This document shows, one piece after another, positions 33,723-43,358 of a stretch of DNA of 64,000 bases. The translations under genes were made by a program, and so were the position numbers. The stretch spans positions 1,798,001 to 1,862,000 of the forward strand of contig NZ_CP114904.1 of assembly GCF_027497215.1 (NCBI RefSeq). The letters run 5' to 3'. Positions within the stretch are counted from its first letter, which is position 1, and each line of letters starts with the position of its first letter. Under the pieces are notes generated by a model, which saw nothing but the letters and a program-made list of their open reading frames with translations, did not search any database and had not been told where the DNA came from. The DNA is from Micromonospora sp. WMMD812. Its GTDB lineage: Bacteria; Actinomycetota; Actinomycetes; Mycobacteriales; Micromonosporaceae.

Positions 33723-34433
33723 ATGGAAAAGGGGACCAGCGCGCGTGGTGCGGCGCGGCCGCCGCGCGCGGAGCGTCGCGACAGCATTCGCAACCGCGAG
33801 CGGATCATCGACACGGCGCGGGCGCTGTTCACCAGCGAAGGGCTGGACGCCCCGATGGACAAGATCGCCACGACGGCCGGAGTCGCTCCCGGCACCCTCT
33901 ACCGGCACTTCCCCTCCCGGCTCCAGCTCTGGGAGGCGGTGCTCGAACCGCCCCTACGCGCGCAGCTGGAGCTGGTCGACCGGGCGGTGGCCAACCCCGA
34001 CCGGTGGGCGGGGGTCACCGAGTTCATCATGGAGACCTGCGCGCTGGAGGCGGAGCGCGGCGGCTACCTCAACCTGATGACCACGCGCTTCGACGGGGCG
34101 CCGCGGCTGGTGACGCTTCGCGGGCAGATCCAGCGACGCATCGAGGAGCTGTTCGACCGGGCTCGCGAGGAGGGCGCCGTCCGCCCGGACTTCACCGTCG
34201 AGGACCTGATCTTCATCACCCTGTCGAACAGCCGCGTGGCCGAGGTCACCCGCACCGTCGCGCCGGGCGCGTGGCGGCGCAACGCGGAGCTGTTCCTGGA
34301 CAGCATCCGGCCGGAGCGCGCGCATCCGTTGACCCAACCGCCCCTCAAGCCGAGCCAGGTCGCGAGCAGCATGATGCGACCCGCGCTCGGCCGGTCCCGG
34401 TCGAGCGCGGCTGCCAGGGACGCGAGCGGGTAG
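33723..34433 (+). CDS. TetR/AcrR-family repressor
   Basis: 236 residues. TetR helix-turn-helix at about 22-68 (RERIIDTARALFTSEGLDAP, MDKIATTAGVAPGTLYRHFP) followed by the SbtR-like C-terminal domain (ALEAERGGYLNLMTTRF, QRRIEELFDRAREEGAVRPD). A 25-residue basic tail extends it beyond the usual 200 or so residues. It probably represses itself and the divergent DoxX-like gene through the palindrome at 33661-33701. Start ATG 33723 is the only one before the domain; the N-terminal 20 residues are Arg/Ala-rich. Confidence 0.9.
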   Translation: MEKGTSARGAARPPRAERRDSIRNRERIIDTARALFTSEGLDAPMDKIATTAGVAPGTLYRHFPSRLQLWEAVLEPPLRAQLELVDRAVANPDRWAGVTEFIMETCALEAERGGYLNLMTTRFDGAPRLVTLRGQIQRRIEELFDRAREEGAVRPDFTVEDLIFITLSNSRVAEVTRTVAPGAWRRNAELFLDSIRPERAHPLTQPPLKPSQVASSMMRPALGRSRSSAAARDASG

Positions 34434-34617
34434 TCCGCACACCACCCCCTCGGCCACGGCGGAAGCGTGGCCGGCACCACGGGTCGCGGCCGATCTCCGG
34501 CGGGTCGGCGGCGAGCTGCGGGGCCCCACAACTCCACGTTCTTCCCGTACGGTGTTCCTGACCGTCGTGACAGGCGGATCACGGTACGCGTTGGCTGATC
34601 TGGTTGCCGGGGGACGC

Positions 34618-35280
34618 ATGCAGGAAGACAGACGCCACCTACGCCTGTCCCTGGCAGACCTCGACGTCCTCGGCTCCGACGCGGCCCTGCGGGCGCAGGC
34701 CGAGCAGGCCGCCCGCGCCGCGGAATCCCGGCCCACGCCCACCGTTTACACCGGCCTGGACCGGACCGGGGCCGTCGCCGTGCGCGTCGACGCCACCAGT
34801 GACGTCGAGGACGTGGCCGTCGAGCGCGACTGGCGCCGGCGCGTCGACGTCGACGGGGTGGCCGGCGCGATCTTCGAGGCGTACGCCGGGGCGCTGCGGG
34901 CCGCCGTCGAGGCCACGGCGCTCCGGGAGGTCGCGCGGGACCAGGAGGTCGCCGCTCCGTCCACACCGGAGCCGAGGGCGGCCGTCGAGGACGAGCTCGA
35001 CGACCACGTCTGGCTCCGTCGGACCTGGCGCACCCTGCACGACATCGACGCGGATCTCGACCGGTTGGCTCACGCCCGGGACGACCGGGCCGAGCACGCG
35101 ATCGCCGGCCCGCACGGCTTTCTGACGCTCCGCCTGCGGGGCGACAGCATCACCGCGATCACCGGCGACACCGACCGCATCGCCCGGCTGGACGCCGGTC
35201 AGCTGGAGTCCGAGGCCCTCTCCCTCTTCCGCTCCTACGCTCTGGCCCGCCGCGGCACCGATCCCGAGGAGCCCGCGTGA
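34618..35280 (+). CDS. Hypothetical protein of an ESX-like trio, YbaB-like C-terminus
   Basis: 220 residues, no signal peptide. An N-terminal Ala-rich helical part is followed by a middle segment (VAVRVDATSDVEDVAVERDW) and a C-terminal part (GFLTLRLRGDSITAITGDTD, AGQLESEALSLFRSYALAR) that resembles the YbaB-like fold found in mycobacterial ESX-associated proteins. The similarity is structural impression only. Its stop overlaps the start of the next gene by four bases, so the two are coupled. ATG 34618 follows a purine-rich GGGGGAC. Confidence 0.55.
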   Translation: MQEDRRHLRLSLADLDVLGSDAALRAQAEQAARAAESRPTPTVYTGLDRTGAVAVRVDATSDVEDVAVERDWRRRVDVDGVAGAIFEAYAGALRAAVEATALREVARDQEVAAPSTPEPRAAVEDELDDHVWLRRTWRTLHDIDADLDRLAHARDDRAEHAIAGPHGFLTLRLRGDSITAITGDTDRIARLDAGQLESEALSLFRSYALARRGTDPEEPA

Positions 35281-35594
35281 AGGATGTCGAGGTCATCACG
35301 GACGCCGTCCGCGACGAGGGCGGCAAGTGGCTCAAGCTGTCCGACCGGGTCGCGACGATCAAGACACAGGCCGAGCAGCTGCACCTCGACCCGTCGGCGT
35401 TCTTCATCGGTGACGCGAACGTGGCCATCCACTCGGTCGCGTACCGGGACTTCCACGCCTTCGTGGTCAACCTCCTCGGCGGCGCGGTGACGGAGTTCGA
35501 GCAGGTCGGTGGGGCGTTGAAGCGGATCGCGGACGCGTACGACCGCGCCGACGAGGTGATCGCCCTCGACCTCAACAAGATCTACACCGCCTGA
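35277..35594 (+). CDS. WXG100/EspC-like small helical protein
   Basis: 105 residues, predicted as two long helices (ITDAVRDEGGKWLKLSDRVA to AEQLHL, and HAFVVNLLGGAVTEFEQVGG to ADEVIALDLNKIYTA), the size and hairpin layout of WXG100/EspC-type type VII substrates; the loop reads AFFIGDANVAIHS rather than a strict WxG. It starts with GTG overlapping the previous stop (GTGA at 35277-35280). Together with the next gene it looks like a small/large WXG pair. No type VII machinery gene is in the window. Confidence 0.6.
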   Translation: MKDVEVITDAVRDEGGKWLKLSDRVATIKTQAEQLHLDPSAFFIGDANVAIHSVAYRDFHAFVVNLLGGAVTEFEQVGGALKRIADAYDRADEVIALDLNKIYTA

Positions 35595-35611
35595 CGACGG
35601 AGGCCATCGCA

Positions 35612-36361
35612 GTGCAGCCGGAACCCACCCACCTCGAGTACGGCGAGCCGTTCAACAAGGCGTTCGACCAGATCCGGTCCGGCATCGACCAGGGCGTCGC
35701 CGCGTTCAACGAGATCGTGGACCGGGTCAACGACTGGAAGTGGCTCCTCGGGCCGGTGGCCCTGTGGTGGATCAAGAACAACCTCGACGACGTCCGCGAC
35801 GGGCTGAACTCCGTTCTCGACCGGGTCGACTACGCCCTGGAGCACCAGCTGCCGGTCCTGTCGCTGATCAATATCAGCTTCCAGTGGGTCAACGACGTGA
35901 AGACCCCGGTCTCCGACCTGTCGTTCGTCACCACCGAGCCGGTCAACGAGAACCTCGCCAAGTGGACCGGCGACGCGGCGAGTTCCTACAACGCCAAGGC
36001 CGTCAAGCAGAAGGCGGCCGTCGACGAGACCGTCCTGCGGGCGGAGTTCATCAGCCAGTGGCTTTTCAAGATCGCCAAGGCGAACGTCGACTACGCCGTC
36101 GAGCTCGCCAAGATCGTCACCGGCCTGACCGGCAAGCTGGTGCAGGCGGCGACCGAGGCGACCACCGTGATCGACCTGCCCTGGGCCATCTCCACCCTGG
36201 CCAAGTCGGTCGGCGACCTCGTCACCGCCGGGCTCAACCTGCTGCTCACCATCGGCCAGCGGTTCGTCGACGCGCTGGGCAACGTCCGGGATCTCGCCAC
36301 CCAGGTCGGGGACTACTCCAAGCTGCCGGAGGGCCGGTGGCCGGAGGCCGTGCGCGGCTGA
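35612..36361 (+). CDS. Long WXG100-domain protein, type VII-like substrate
   Basis: 249 residues, mostly helical. The central part (NENLAKWTGDAASSYNAKAV) carries the W-x-G turn of WXG100 proteins between two long helices. An N-terminal region (NDWKWLLGPVALWWIKNNLD) and a C-terminal region (GLTGKLVQAATEATTVIDLP) flank it. Such proteins form dimers exported by type VII secretion, often with a toxin domain; no toxin domain is visible here. GTG 35612 follows GGAGG. Third gene of the trio, 17 bp after the EspC-like gene. Confidence 0.65.
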   Translation: MQPEPTHLEYGEPFNKAFDQIRSGIDQGVAAFNEIVDRVNDWKWLLGPVALWWIKNNLDDVRDGLNSVLDRVDYALEHQLPVLSLINISFQWVNDVKTPVSDLSFVTTEPVNENLAKWTGDAASSYNAKAVKQKAAVDETVLRAEFISQWLFKIAKANVDYAVELAKIVTGLTGKLVQAATEATTVIDLPWAISTLAKSVGDLVTAGLNLLLTIGQRFVDALGNVRDLATQVGDYSKLPEGRWPEAVRG

Positions 36362-36377
36362 ACCCGACCGAACCCGA

Positions 36378-37022
36378 TCAGGCCGTCGGCACGGCCGCCC
36401 GGGTCGCCTTGAGGATCGCCAGCGACTCCTCGGCCAGCGTCGACGTCGGCGCGTAGGTGTCGCCACCGACCGCCAGCCACACCTTGACGACCAGGTTCCC
36501 GGCGCGGGAGTGCACCATGTACTCCGCGTACTTGTAGCCGGGGTCGGACCGCTTGGTGAACGCCTCCGCCTCCTCCCCCACGCCGGTCACCGCTCCGGCC
36601 GGTGTCATGCCCGTCGCCTGCTGCGTCCCCCGGTAGAGCAGGCGCGCCTCGTCGGCGGTCGCGGGCGTCGACACCTCCACCCGCAGGTTCGCCGGGTGGC
36701 CCGACGGGGTGCGCAGCTCGAACAGGCACGCCGCCCCGGGCCGCCCGGGCGGCGGCTTCGGGTCGGTGCGGGTCACCGTCGGCGCCAGCTCCACTATGGG
36801 CTTCAGGTCGGTGCGCGCGCACAGGTCGAGACCGGCAGCGGTGTAGGCGGGACCGGCGGCCGGTGCGGTCGTCGCCGGGACACCCGCCGAGGTCTCCACC
36901 GCACCGGTGGGCGCGACAACGGGATCGCCGCCGCCGCTGTCGCAGCCACCCACCGCGAGGACGACCAGGAGCGCGGCACCGAGACCGGCAGCACGGAACG
37001 ACACAGCCACGACCACGAACAT
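36378..37022 (-). CDS. Lipoprotein, DUF3558-like
   Basis: 214 residues beginning with a lipoprotein signal: a short basic n-region, the hydrophobic GLGAALLVVLAVGG and lipobox Cys, followed by a Gly/Ala/Pro-rich linker. The mature part has LDLCARTDLKPIVELAPTVT and GAACLFELRTPS, two Cys that may form a disulphide, which is the layout of DUF3558-type actinobacterial lipoproteins. The role is unknown; it is anchored outside the membrane. The start is uncertain (ATG 37022 or GTG 37034). It converges on the WXG gene, whose stop lies 17 bp away. Confidence 0.7.
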   Translation of the reverse strand: MFVVVAVSFRAAGLGAALLVVLAVGGCDSGGGDPVVAPTGAVETSAGVPATTAPAAGPAYTAAGLDLCARTDLKPIVELAPTVTRTDPKPPPGRPGAACLFELRTPSGHPANLRVEVSTPATADEARLLYRGTQQATGMTPAGAVTGVGEEAEAFTKRSDPGYKYAEYMVHSRAGNLVVKVWLAVGGDTYAPTSTLAEESLAILKATRAAVPTA

Positions 37023-37076
37023 ACCCGCTGTCACCGGCCCGGACTGTCCGTGCGGGCGACGACTAGGGTTCCGGGT

Positions 37077-37334
37077 ATGGCCGCCGCAGAGACGCCGGAG
37101 CAGATCGCCCGCACCCGCACGGTCAGCGCCGAGGCCGTCCTCGGCAACCGCGCCGACCTGCGCGGCTACCCGTACCGGCTGTTGTCCGTCGTGTCGCAGC
37201 GCGGGATGGGTGGTGACCAGGTCACCACGGCGGTGGCGGCGGCGGAGGTGCTCGAGGCCTACGGATGGGAGCTGGTGACCGTCTCCGAGTTCGCCAGCAG
37301 CCGGATGGTCTACGCCATCCTGAGACGCCGCTGA
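37077..37334 (+). CDS. Small conserved hypothetical protein
   Basis: 85 residues with the pattern [60 protein letters not shown] and a short basic end, which reads like a single alpha/beta domain. No family recognised. ATG 37077 is five bases after GGGT, a weak site. It stands between the divergent lipoprotein gene and the SthA gene, with 88 bp before the latter. Confidence 0.6.
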   Translation: MAAAETPEQIARTRTVSAEAVLGNRADLRGYPYRLLSVVSQRGMGGDQVTTAVAAAEVLEAYGWELVTVSEFASSRMVYAILRRR

Positions 37335-37422
37335 CCGACCGGACTCCGGGCGCCGGGCCCGACGACGGGGGCGGCGATCGCCGCACTGGCGCGGGCGGCG
37401 ACATCTTGGGACGCTAACGGTC

Positions 37423-38826
37423 GTGTATGACTACGACCTGTTGGTGCTGGGCTCCGGACCCAGCGGTCAGAAGGCCGCCATCGCCGCCGCGAAGCTCGGC
37501 CGGCGGGTCGGCATCGTGGACCGACGCGACATGATCGGTGGGGTGTGCATCAACACCGGCACCGTTCCCTCCAAGACCCTTCGCGAGGCCGTGCTCTACC
37601 TGACCGGCCTGACCCAGCGGGACCTCTACGGCAGCAGCTACCGGGTCAAGGAGGAGATCACGGTCAGCGACCTGGCCGCCCGGACCCAGCACGTCATCAG
37701 CCGCCAGACGGACGTCATCCGTAACCAGCTGGCCCGCAACCGGGTCGCGATGATCACCGGCACCGGGCGGTTCGCCGACGCCCACTCGGTCTGGGTCGAC
37801 GGCGGCTCCGGCCGGGAGTCCAAGGTCACCTTCGACAAGATCATCATCGCCGCGGGCACCCGTCCGGCCCGCCCGAACAGCGTCGACTTCGACGACCGGA
37901 CCATCGTGGACTCCGACGGCGTCATCAACCTCCAGGCGGTGCCCCGCAGCATGGTCGTCGTCGGCGCCGGCGTGATCGGCATGGAGTACGCCTCGATGTT
38001 CGCCGCCCTCGGCACCAAGGTGACCGTGGTGGAGCGCCGCGAACGGATGCTCGACTTCTGCGACGAGGAGGTCGTCGAGTCGCTCAAGTACCACCTGCGC
38101 GACCTGTCGGTGACGTTCCGCTTCGGCGAGGAGGTCGCCGCGGTGGAGAAGCACCAGACCGCGGCGCTGTGCGTCCTCAAGAGTGGCAAGAAGATCGTGG
38201 CCGACACGGTCATGTACTCCGCCGGCCGTCAGGGCCAGACCGACGACCTGGTGCTGGAGGCGGCCGGGCTGGAGGCCGACCGGCGGGGTCGGATCGCGGT
38301 CGACGCGAACTACCGCACCGCGGTGGACAACATCTACGCGGTCGGCGACGTGATCGGCTTCCCGGCGTTGGCGTCCACCTCGATGGAGCAGGGCCGGCTG
38401 GCCGCGCAGCACGCCTGCGGCGAGCCGGTCCGCGCGATGCACGGGTTGCAGCCGATCGGCATCTACACGATCCCGGAGATCAGCTTCGTCGGGAAGACCG
38501 AGGAGGAGCTGACCGACAGCGCGACACCGTTCGAGGTCGGCATCGCCCGCTACCGCGAGCTGGCCCGCGGCCAGATCGTCGGTGACTCGTACGGGATGCT
38601 GAAGCTGCTCGTCTCACCGGACGACGGCCGGCTGCTCGGCGTGCACGTCTTCGGCACCGGCGCCACCGAGATCGTTCACATCGGGCAGGCGGTCATGGGC
38701 TGCGGCGGCACCGTCGACTACCTCGTCGACGCGGTGTTCAACTATCCGACGCTGGCGGAGGCGTACAAGGTGGCTGCCCTCGATGCGTCCAACAAGATCC
38801 GCAACATCACCCGCATCGACGGCTGA
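37423..38826 (+). CDS. sthA: Soluble NAD(P)+ transhydrogenase (Si-specific)
   Basis: 467 residues of the flavoprotein disulphide reductase family. FAD motif [20 protein letters not shown]; the redox region reads [20 protein letters not shown] with Thr replacing the second Cys of lipoamide dehydrogenases, the mark of SthA. NAD(P) motif [20 protein letters not shown] and the second FAD motif [20 protein letters not shown] follow. The C-terminal dimer domain contains [16 protein letters not shown]. It balances NADPH and NADH in the cytosol. Start GTG 37423; the ribosome site is poor, but no earlier start fits the family N-terminus. Confidence 0.93.
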   Translation: MYDYDLLVLGSGPSGQKAAIAAAKLGRRVGIVDRRDMIGGVCINTGTVPSKTLREAVLYLTGLTQRDLYGSSYRVKEEITVSDLAARTQHVISRQTDVIRNQLARNRVAMITGTGRFADAHSVWVDGGSGRESKVTFDKIIIAAGTRPARPNSVDFDDRTIVDSDGVINLQAVPRSMVVVGAGVIGMEYASMFAALGTKVTVVERRERMLDFCDEEVVESLKYHLRDLSVTFRFGEEVAAVEKHQTAALCVLKSGKKIVADTVMYSAGRQGQTDDLVLEAAGLEADRRGRIAVDANYRTAVDNIYAVGDVIGFPALASTSMEQGRLAAQHACGEPVRAMHGLQPIGIYTIPEISFVGKTEEELTDSATPFEVGIARYRELARGQIVGDSYGMLKLLVSPDDGRLLGVHVFGTGATEIVHIGQAVMGCGGTVDYLVDAVFNYPTLAEAYKVAALDASNKIRNITRIDG

Positions 38827-38945
38827 GCAGCGGCCGGCGTCGCCGCCGGCTGGGCGATCCGGCGCTCCATCACTCGGGACGCGTGAGATGGGCGTAACAG
38901 GTGATCAGCCGGTGCACCGGCCCGACCCCGACGTACCGTGAGACC

Positions 38946-39995
38946 GTGCCGACGAAAGACGTGATCACCAGCGCAGACCTCGCCGAACTCCGCCGCACGG
39001 CGCTCGGGACGGCCAACCCCCTCGGCGTCGCCGCCGACCTGGCCGACGCGGTGGAGCAGGGCCGCCTGGCGGACCCGGACGACGCCGGCGACGCGCTCGC
39101 CCTCGCCGCCGAGATCGCCGAGGTCCGCGCGAGGCTGGACGCCGCGCTCCGCTACGCCGACCGGGCCGTCGCGGCGTACCCCACCAGCGACGACGCCCGC
39201 GCCGGCTTCGCCCGGGCGCTGCGGGCCCGGATCATGTTCCGCGTCGGCGGCCGGGAGGACGAGGCGACGGCCGAGCTCACCGCGCTGCGTCCGCTGCTGA
39301 CCGAGCAGCCCGAGGCTCCCGCGTACGTCAGCGCGGCGCTGGACGCCGGCGGCCTCTCGGCGCTGGCCGACGAGTGGCTCTCCGAGGCGGTCGACACCCT
39401 GCTCGGTCAGCGCGCCACCTCGGCGGCCACGCCGGAGCAGACCGTGCCCGCCGCCGAGCCGACGGTGGAGGTCGGCCCGCCGGAGGCGCCGGGTGTTCTC
39501 TTCTTCCTGCTCCAGCAGCGGCACCGGGTACGTCGGAACCTGAACCTGCCGCACGACCGGCAGGACGACCTGGCGGACCGGCTGGAGGCGCAGCTCGTCC
39601 GCCGGGCCGAGCAGCGGCAGGGCGGCGAGCCCGACCTGCTCTTCTGGCCCCGGGCCGAGTTCGATCGACTGCTGTCCGAGCAGGCCGCGCTGACCGACAC
39701 GTACGGACCGGACTGGGACGCACACCGGGCCCGGCTCGAGAAGCAGCTGGTGCAGCTCGCCAACGCCGGCCGGACCGGGCTGAGCGTGCTCTCCGGATCG
39801 GTGGACGGGCTGACCGGCTACGCCGGCCGGCGCAACGGCGACCCGACGGACCCGCAGACCCGCGCCGGCTACGCGGGCGAACTCTCCGCCCGGCCCGGCG
39901 CGAAGATCTCCTGGCCGCCGGAGCGCAACGACGCCTGCTGGTGCGGCTCGGGCCTCAAGTACAAGAAGTGCTGCCTGCCGCGCTCCCGCAGCTGA
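38946..39995 (+). CDS. SEC-C motif protein with helical N-terminal region
   Basis: 349 residues. The last 25 residues are a SEC-C zinc motif (NDACWCGSGLKYKKCCLPRS, CxC...CC), as in the tail of SecA and many stand-alone proteins. The N-terminal half is TPR-like (AEVRARLDAALRYADRAVAA), then a central segment (FFLLQQRHRVRRNLNLPHDR) of no known function. The SEC-C motif suggests binding to ribosomes or protein partners; no enzymatic motif is seen. Start GTG 38946. It converges on the SARP gene, 27 bp from its stop. Confidence 0.78.
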   Translation: MPTKDVITSADLAELRRTALGTANPLGVAADLADAVEQGRLADPDDAGDALALAAEIAEVRARLDAALRYADRAVAAYPTSDDARAGFARALRARIMFRVGGREDEATAELTALRPLLTEQPEAPAYVSAALDAGGLSALADEWLSEAVDTLLGQRATSAATPEQTVPAAEPTVEVGPPEAPGVLFFLLQQRHRVRRNLNLPHDRQDDLADRLEAQLVRRAEQRQGGEPDLLFWPRAEFDRLLSEQAALTDTYGPDWDAHRARLEKQLVQLANAGRTGLSVLSGSVDGLTGYAGRRNGDPTDPQTRAGYAGELSARPGAKISWPPERNDACWCGSGLKYKKCCLPRSRS

Positions 39996-40022
39996 CCGAC
40001 CCGGCCCGGCCCGGCCCGGAGG

Positions 40023-43000
40023 TCATGACCAGGTAGCCGAGGTGGGGCGCTGGGCCGGCCGATCGGATTCCAGCCCGGCGAGCCGGTCGTTGATCTCACG
40101 CACCATGACGGCCGCTCCGGCCCGGGCGGCGATCTCGAGGGCGCGCTGCCAGGCGACCCGAGCAGCCTCGACGTCGGCGACCTGCTCGCCCGCCCGTGCC
40201 AGGTCCATCAGAGCGGCGACGTGCGCCGTCGGATTGCCCGCCAGGTCATCCACCACCTGCGCGATCTCCGTTCGCGCACGTTCCGGGTCGCCGGCCATGA
40301 GGCTCAGCCGGCCCTGTGCGCAGCGGGCGTAAGCCAGATAGAGCGGAATGTTCGTCTCTTGCGCCCGCTCCAGCGCGACGCGGACGTAGGCGGTGGCCTC
40401 GGCGAGCCGCGCCGCTCCCGCGAGCGTCGCGGCCAGTTCGCTCAGCAGAACCACCTCCCCCAGCCGGTCGCGGTGCTGGCGGACCAGTCGCAGCCCCTCC
40501 AGGTACGCCGCCCAGGCCTCGTCCACCTCGCCGCGTTGGTCGTGCCATCTGGCCAACCCTCGTAGGCCGAACGCGAGTGGCCGGGTCTCGGCGGCGGTGC
40601 GGAGCAGTGCGACGCTGCGCGCCAGCGTCGGGCCGGCGGCCGGGTCTCCCTCCTGCATCTGGAGCATGCCGAGTCGCGTCAGTTTGGCCCCGGTCGACGC
40701 GTCGTCCCCGGCCTCCAGGTAGAGGTCTATCGACCTGACGAGGGCGGCGCGTGCTTCCGCCCTGTTCCCCAGCGCCTCGTGCACCTGGTGCTCCACCCCG
40801 GCGATCTCCGCGCAGAGCCAGGGCTGCCTCAGGCTCGCACCGGTCTCGCCGGCCGACGTGATCTGCCGAAGCGCGCCGTGCAGGTCGTTGCGGACCAGGT
40901 AGGCGAACGCCACACACGTCCGCATCCTGGCGATACCCTCGCGATGCCCGCGGCGCTCCGCCGCCGCGAGTCCCACCTCGGTCACCCGGGTCAGCTCGTC
41001 CAGGTGCCCGTCGACGTGGAGGTAGTAGTCGCAGTGCCAGGCCAGGGCCCAGGCGTAATCCTCCAGCCCGGCCGTCTCGGCAGCCTGGTCGACGAGGGCG
41101 GACAGCGAGAGTCGCTCGGCGCCGAACCAGGCCTGGGGATCCCGACGGTGCACCTCGGTGACGACCGGCCACCGGGGTAGGTCGGCGACGATCCGGGCCT
41201 GCTCCTCCTGGCTGAACGCCACCCGGGCCTGCTCGGTCAGAGTCAGCCAGGCCGCGAAGACCCGACGCAGCAGCCGTACACGTTCGTCCGCCGGCTCCTC
41301 CGCTGTCGCCCGCTCTCGGGCGAAGACCCGTACCAGATCGTGGATCCGGTACCGCGGTTGGCCGGCCTCGTCGGGACCCGTCACCTCGACGAGGTTGGCC
41401 TCGACCAGGCCGGCCAGACCGGCGTCGGCGGCCCTGTCGTCCTCGATCAGTACGCTGACCAGCCACGGCGGCGCGTCGGCGAGGTCCAGCGCCGCGAGCC
41501 GGCGTAACACCCGACGGGCCGGTTCGTCGAGTGCGACGTACGCGGAATGGAACGCGGCCCGGACGCTGCGGTCCGCGCGGGTGAGATGGTCGAGGCGGTG
41601 CGACAGCTCGCCGAGCTGGTTCGCCATCTGTCGCAGGCTCAGCAGGTCCGGTACGGCGAGCCGCGCCCCGACTATCCGCACGGCCAGTGGCAGCAGTCCG
41701 CAGTGGTTGACGATGGCCGACGCCGAGTCCGCTTCGGCGGCCAGCCGCTCGGTGCCGATCATGCGGGCGAGCAGCCGCAGCGCTTCGGGTTCCGGCAGGG
41801 GGCGCAGCCGCAGTTGGAGGGCGCCGTCGAGGTCGACGAGGGCGCGTCGGCTCGTGACGAGGACGAGTGCGTCGATCCCGGGCAGCAGGGGACGCACCTG
41901 AGCCGCGGTCGCCGCGTCGTCCAGCAGCAACAGGCAGGGCCGGTCGGCCACCGTCGCCCGAAACAGCGCGGCCCGTTCCGCCAGGTCTGTCGGTGTCTCC
42001 ACGCCCGGCACTCCGAGGGACCGCAGCAGACGTCCGAGCACCTCGACGGGCGCGAGCGGCCGCTCGTGTCCACTCAGGTCGACGTAGAGCTGAGCGCCCG
42101 GGTACTGCCCGCCGAGTTGGTGCGCGATCCGGATGGCCAGCGAGGTCTTCCCCACTCCGGGCAGGCCGCTGATCGCCACCACGGCGACCTTCGGCCGTTC
42201 CGGCAACCACCGGAGAACGGCCGCCACCTCCGACTGCCGGCCGACGAAGTCGGCGAGCTGGGCCGGCAGCATCTGGGGCGGGGAGCGCCGAGCTTCGTCC
42301 GCGGGCGGCGGAGGTGCGGGCGTCCCGGCGGCAACACTCGGGACGGGGTCGCCGTCCGCCGTCCCGTTCGGGAGGGGCGGCCCCGCCTTCGGCGTAGGCG
42401 GCCGGTCCGCCGGCCCGGGCCCGGCGTCGATCGCCGGTCCGACGCCGTCGCGGGCAGCCGGGCCGGCACGCAGGCTCGGATCGTTGCGGAGGATCAGGTC
42501 GCGAAGTCGGACGAGCTCCGGGGTGGGGTCGACCCCGAGCTCCTCCGCCAGTTGGCGGCGGAGCTGATCGAAACGGTCCAGGGCCTCGCGCTGCCGGTCC
42601 GCCAGGTAGAGGGCACGCATGAGCCGACCGACCAACGGCTCACGCCACGGGTACGCCTCGACGAGTTCGAGCAGGCCGCCGATCACCTGGTCGTACCGGC
42701 CGAGGCTCAGTTCGAGGTCGAGGCACCGCTCGATCACGGCCATCCGTCGCTCGTCGAGGCGCTGGGCAGCGGCCGCCAACGCCGGGGTACGCAGGCCGTC
42801 CAGTGCCGGACCTCGCCAGAGTGCCAGTGCCTTCCTCAGCATGGTCACCGCCGCCTGTGTCGTCCCGCTGTCCACGTGCCCGCCGGCCTGCCGCACCCAC
42901 GCCTCGAAGACATCCAGATCGAGCTGGCCGTCGGCGACCCTCAGCAGGTACCCGGAGCCCCGGGTGTCGATCACCTCGTCCGGCAGCCCGGCCTGGCGCA

Positions 43001-43226
43001 TCGCCCGCCGCACGGCGGCGACCCGGTTGCGCACCTGTACGTCGGCACTGGACGGCGGGTCGTCGCCCCAGGCGGCGTCCACGAGCCGGGAGACCGGCAC
43101 CAGCCGGTTGGCCTCCAGCAGCAGCAGGGCCAGCATGGCCTGGCTGCGCGGTCCGCCGACGCGCACGGCCCGGTCGGCCACCCGAACCTCCACCGGACCG
43201 AGCAGCCGGAACATCACCTCTGGCAC
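40023..43226 (-). CDS. SARP-family regulator, AfsR-like (SARP + NB-ARC + TPR)
   Basis: 1067 residues. OmpR-type winged helix at 5-95 (LLGPVEVRVADRAVRVGGPR, SGYLLRVADGQLDLDVFEAW), bacterial activator domain (BTAD) at about 100-245, a Pro-rich linker to 320, then an NB-ARC ATPase: Walker A ISGLPGVGKTSLAIRIAHQL at 353-372 and Walker B CLLLLDDAATA. TPR repeats fill the C-terminus. AfsR-like SARPs activate secondary-metabolite clusters by binding direct heptamer repeats. It lies 132 bp downstream of the M50 gene on the same strand and is probably its local regulator. Start GTG 43226 (MPEV) or the ATG four codons later. Confidence 0.92.
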   Translation of the reverse strand: MPEVMFRLLGPVEVRVADRAVRVGGPRSQAMLALLLLEANRLVPVSRLVDAAWGDDPPSSADVQVRNRVAAVRRAMRQAGLPDEVIDTRGSGYLLRVADGQLDLDVFEAWVRQAGGHVDSGTTQAAVTMLRKALALWRGPALDGLRTPALAAAAQRLDERRMAVIERCLDLELSLGRYDQVIGGLLELVEAYPWREPLVGRLMRALYLADRQREALDRFDQLRRQLAEELGVDPTPELVRLRDLILRNDPSLRAGPAARDGVGPAIDAGPGPADRPPTPKAGPPLPNGTADGDPVPSVAAGTPAPPPPADEARRSPPQMLPAQLADFVGRQSEVAAVLRWLPERPKVAVVAISGLPGVGKTSLAIRIAHQLGGQYPGAQLYVDLSGHERPLAPVEVLGRLLRSLGVPGVETPTDLAERAALFRATVADRPCLLLLDDAATAAQVRPLLPGIDALVLVTSRRALVDLDGALQLRLRPLPEPEALRLLARMIGTERLAAEADSASAIVNHCGLLPLAVRIVGARLAVPDLLSLRQMANQLGELSHRLDHLTRADRSVRAAFHSAYVALDEPARRVLRRLAALDLADAPPWLVSVLIEDDRAADAGLAGLVEANLVEVTGPDEAGQPRYRIHDLVRVFARERATAEEPADERVRLLRRVFAAWLTLTEQARVAFSQEEQARIVADLPRWPVVTEVHRRDPQAWFGAERLSLSALVDQAAETAGLEDYAWALAWHCDYYLHVDGHLDELTRVTEVGLAAAERRGHREGIARMRTCVAFAYLVRNDLHGALRQITSAGETGASLRQPWLCAEIAGVEHQVHEALGNRAEARAALVRSIDLYLEAGDDASTGAKLTRLGMLQMQEGDPAAGPTLARSVALLRTAAETRPLAFGLRGLARWHDQRGEVDEAWAAYLEGLRLVRQHRDRLGEVVLLSELAATLAGAARLAEATAYVRVALERAQETNIPLYLAYARCAQGRLSLMAGDPERARTEIAQVVDDLAGNPTAHVAALMDLARAGEQVADVEAARVAWQRALEIAARAGAAVMVREINDRLAGLESDRPAQRPTSATWS

Positions 43227-43358
43227 GTGTCCCCCGGGCGCCGATCAGGGCGACCGCGATCTGGGATCTGCGGCCGCCACATTGGGACCGACAGTAGTCC
43301 AGGTCGTCGATTCGACAACCGTCCCAAAGGTCGGTCCGGGAGGGGGAGACCGGAGACT

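Noticed and set aside
34618..36361. A full ESX/type VII secretion locus
   Set aside because: No ATPase (EccC), channel or mycosin gene flanks the trio; only substrate-like proteins are present.
40246..42210. 654-codon frame inside the SARP gene
   Set aside because: Out-of-frame shadow; the SARP frame has all expected motifs.
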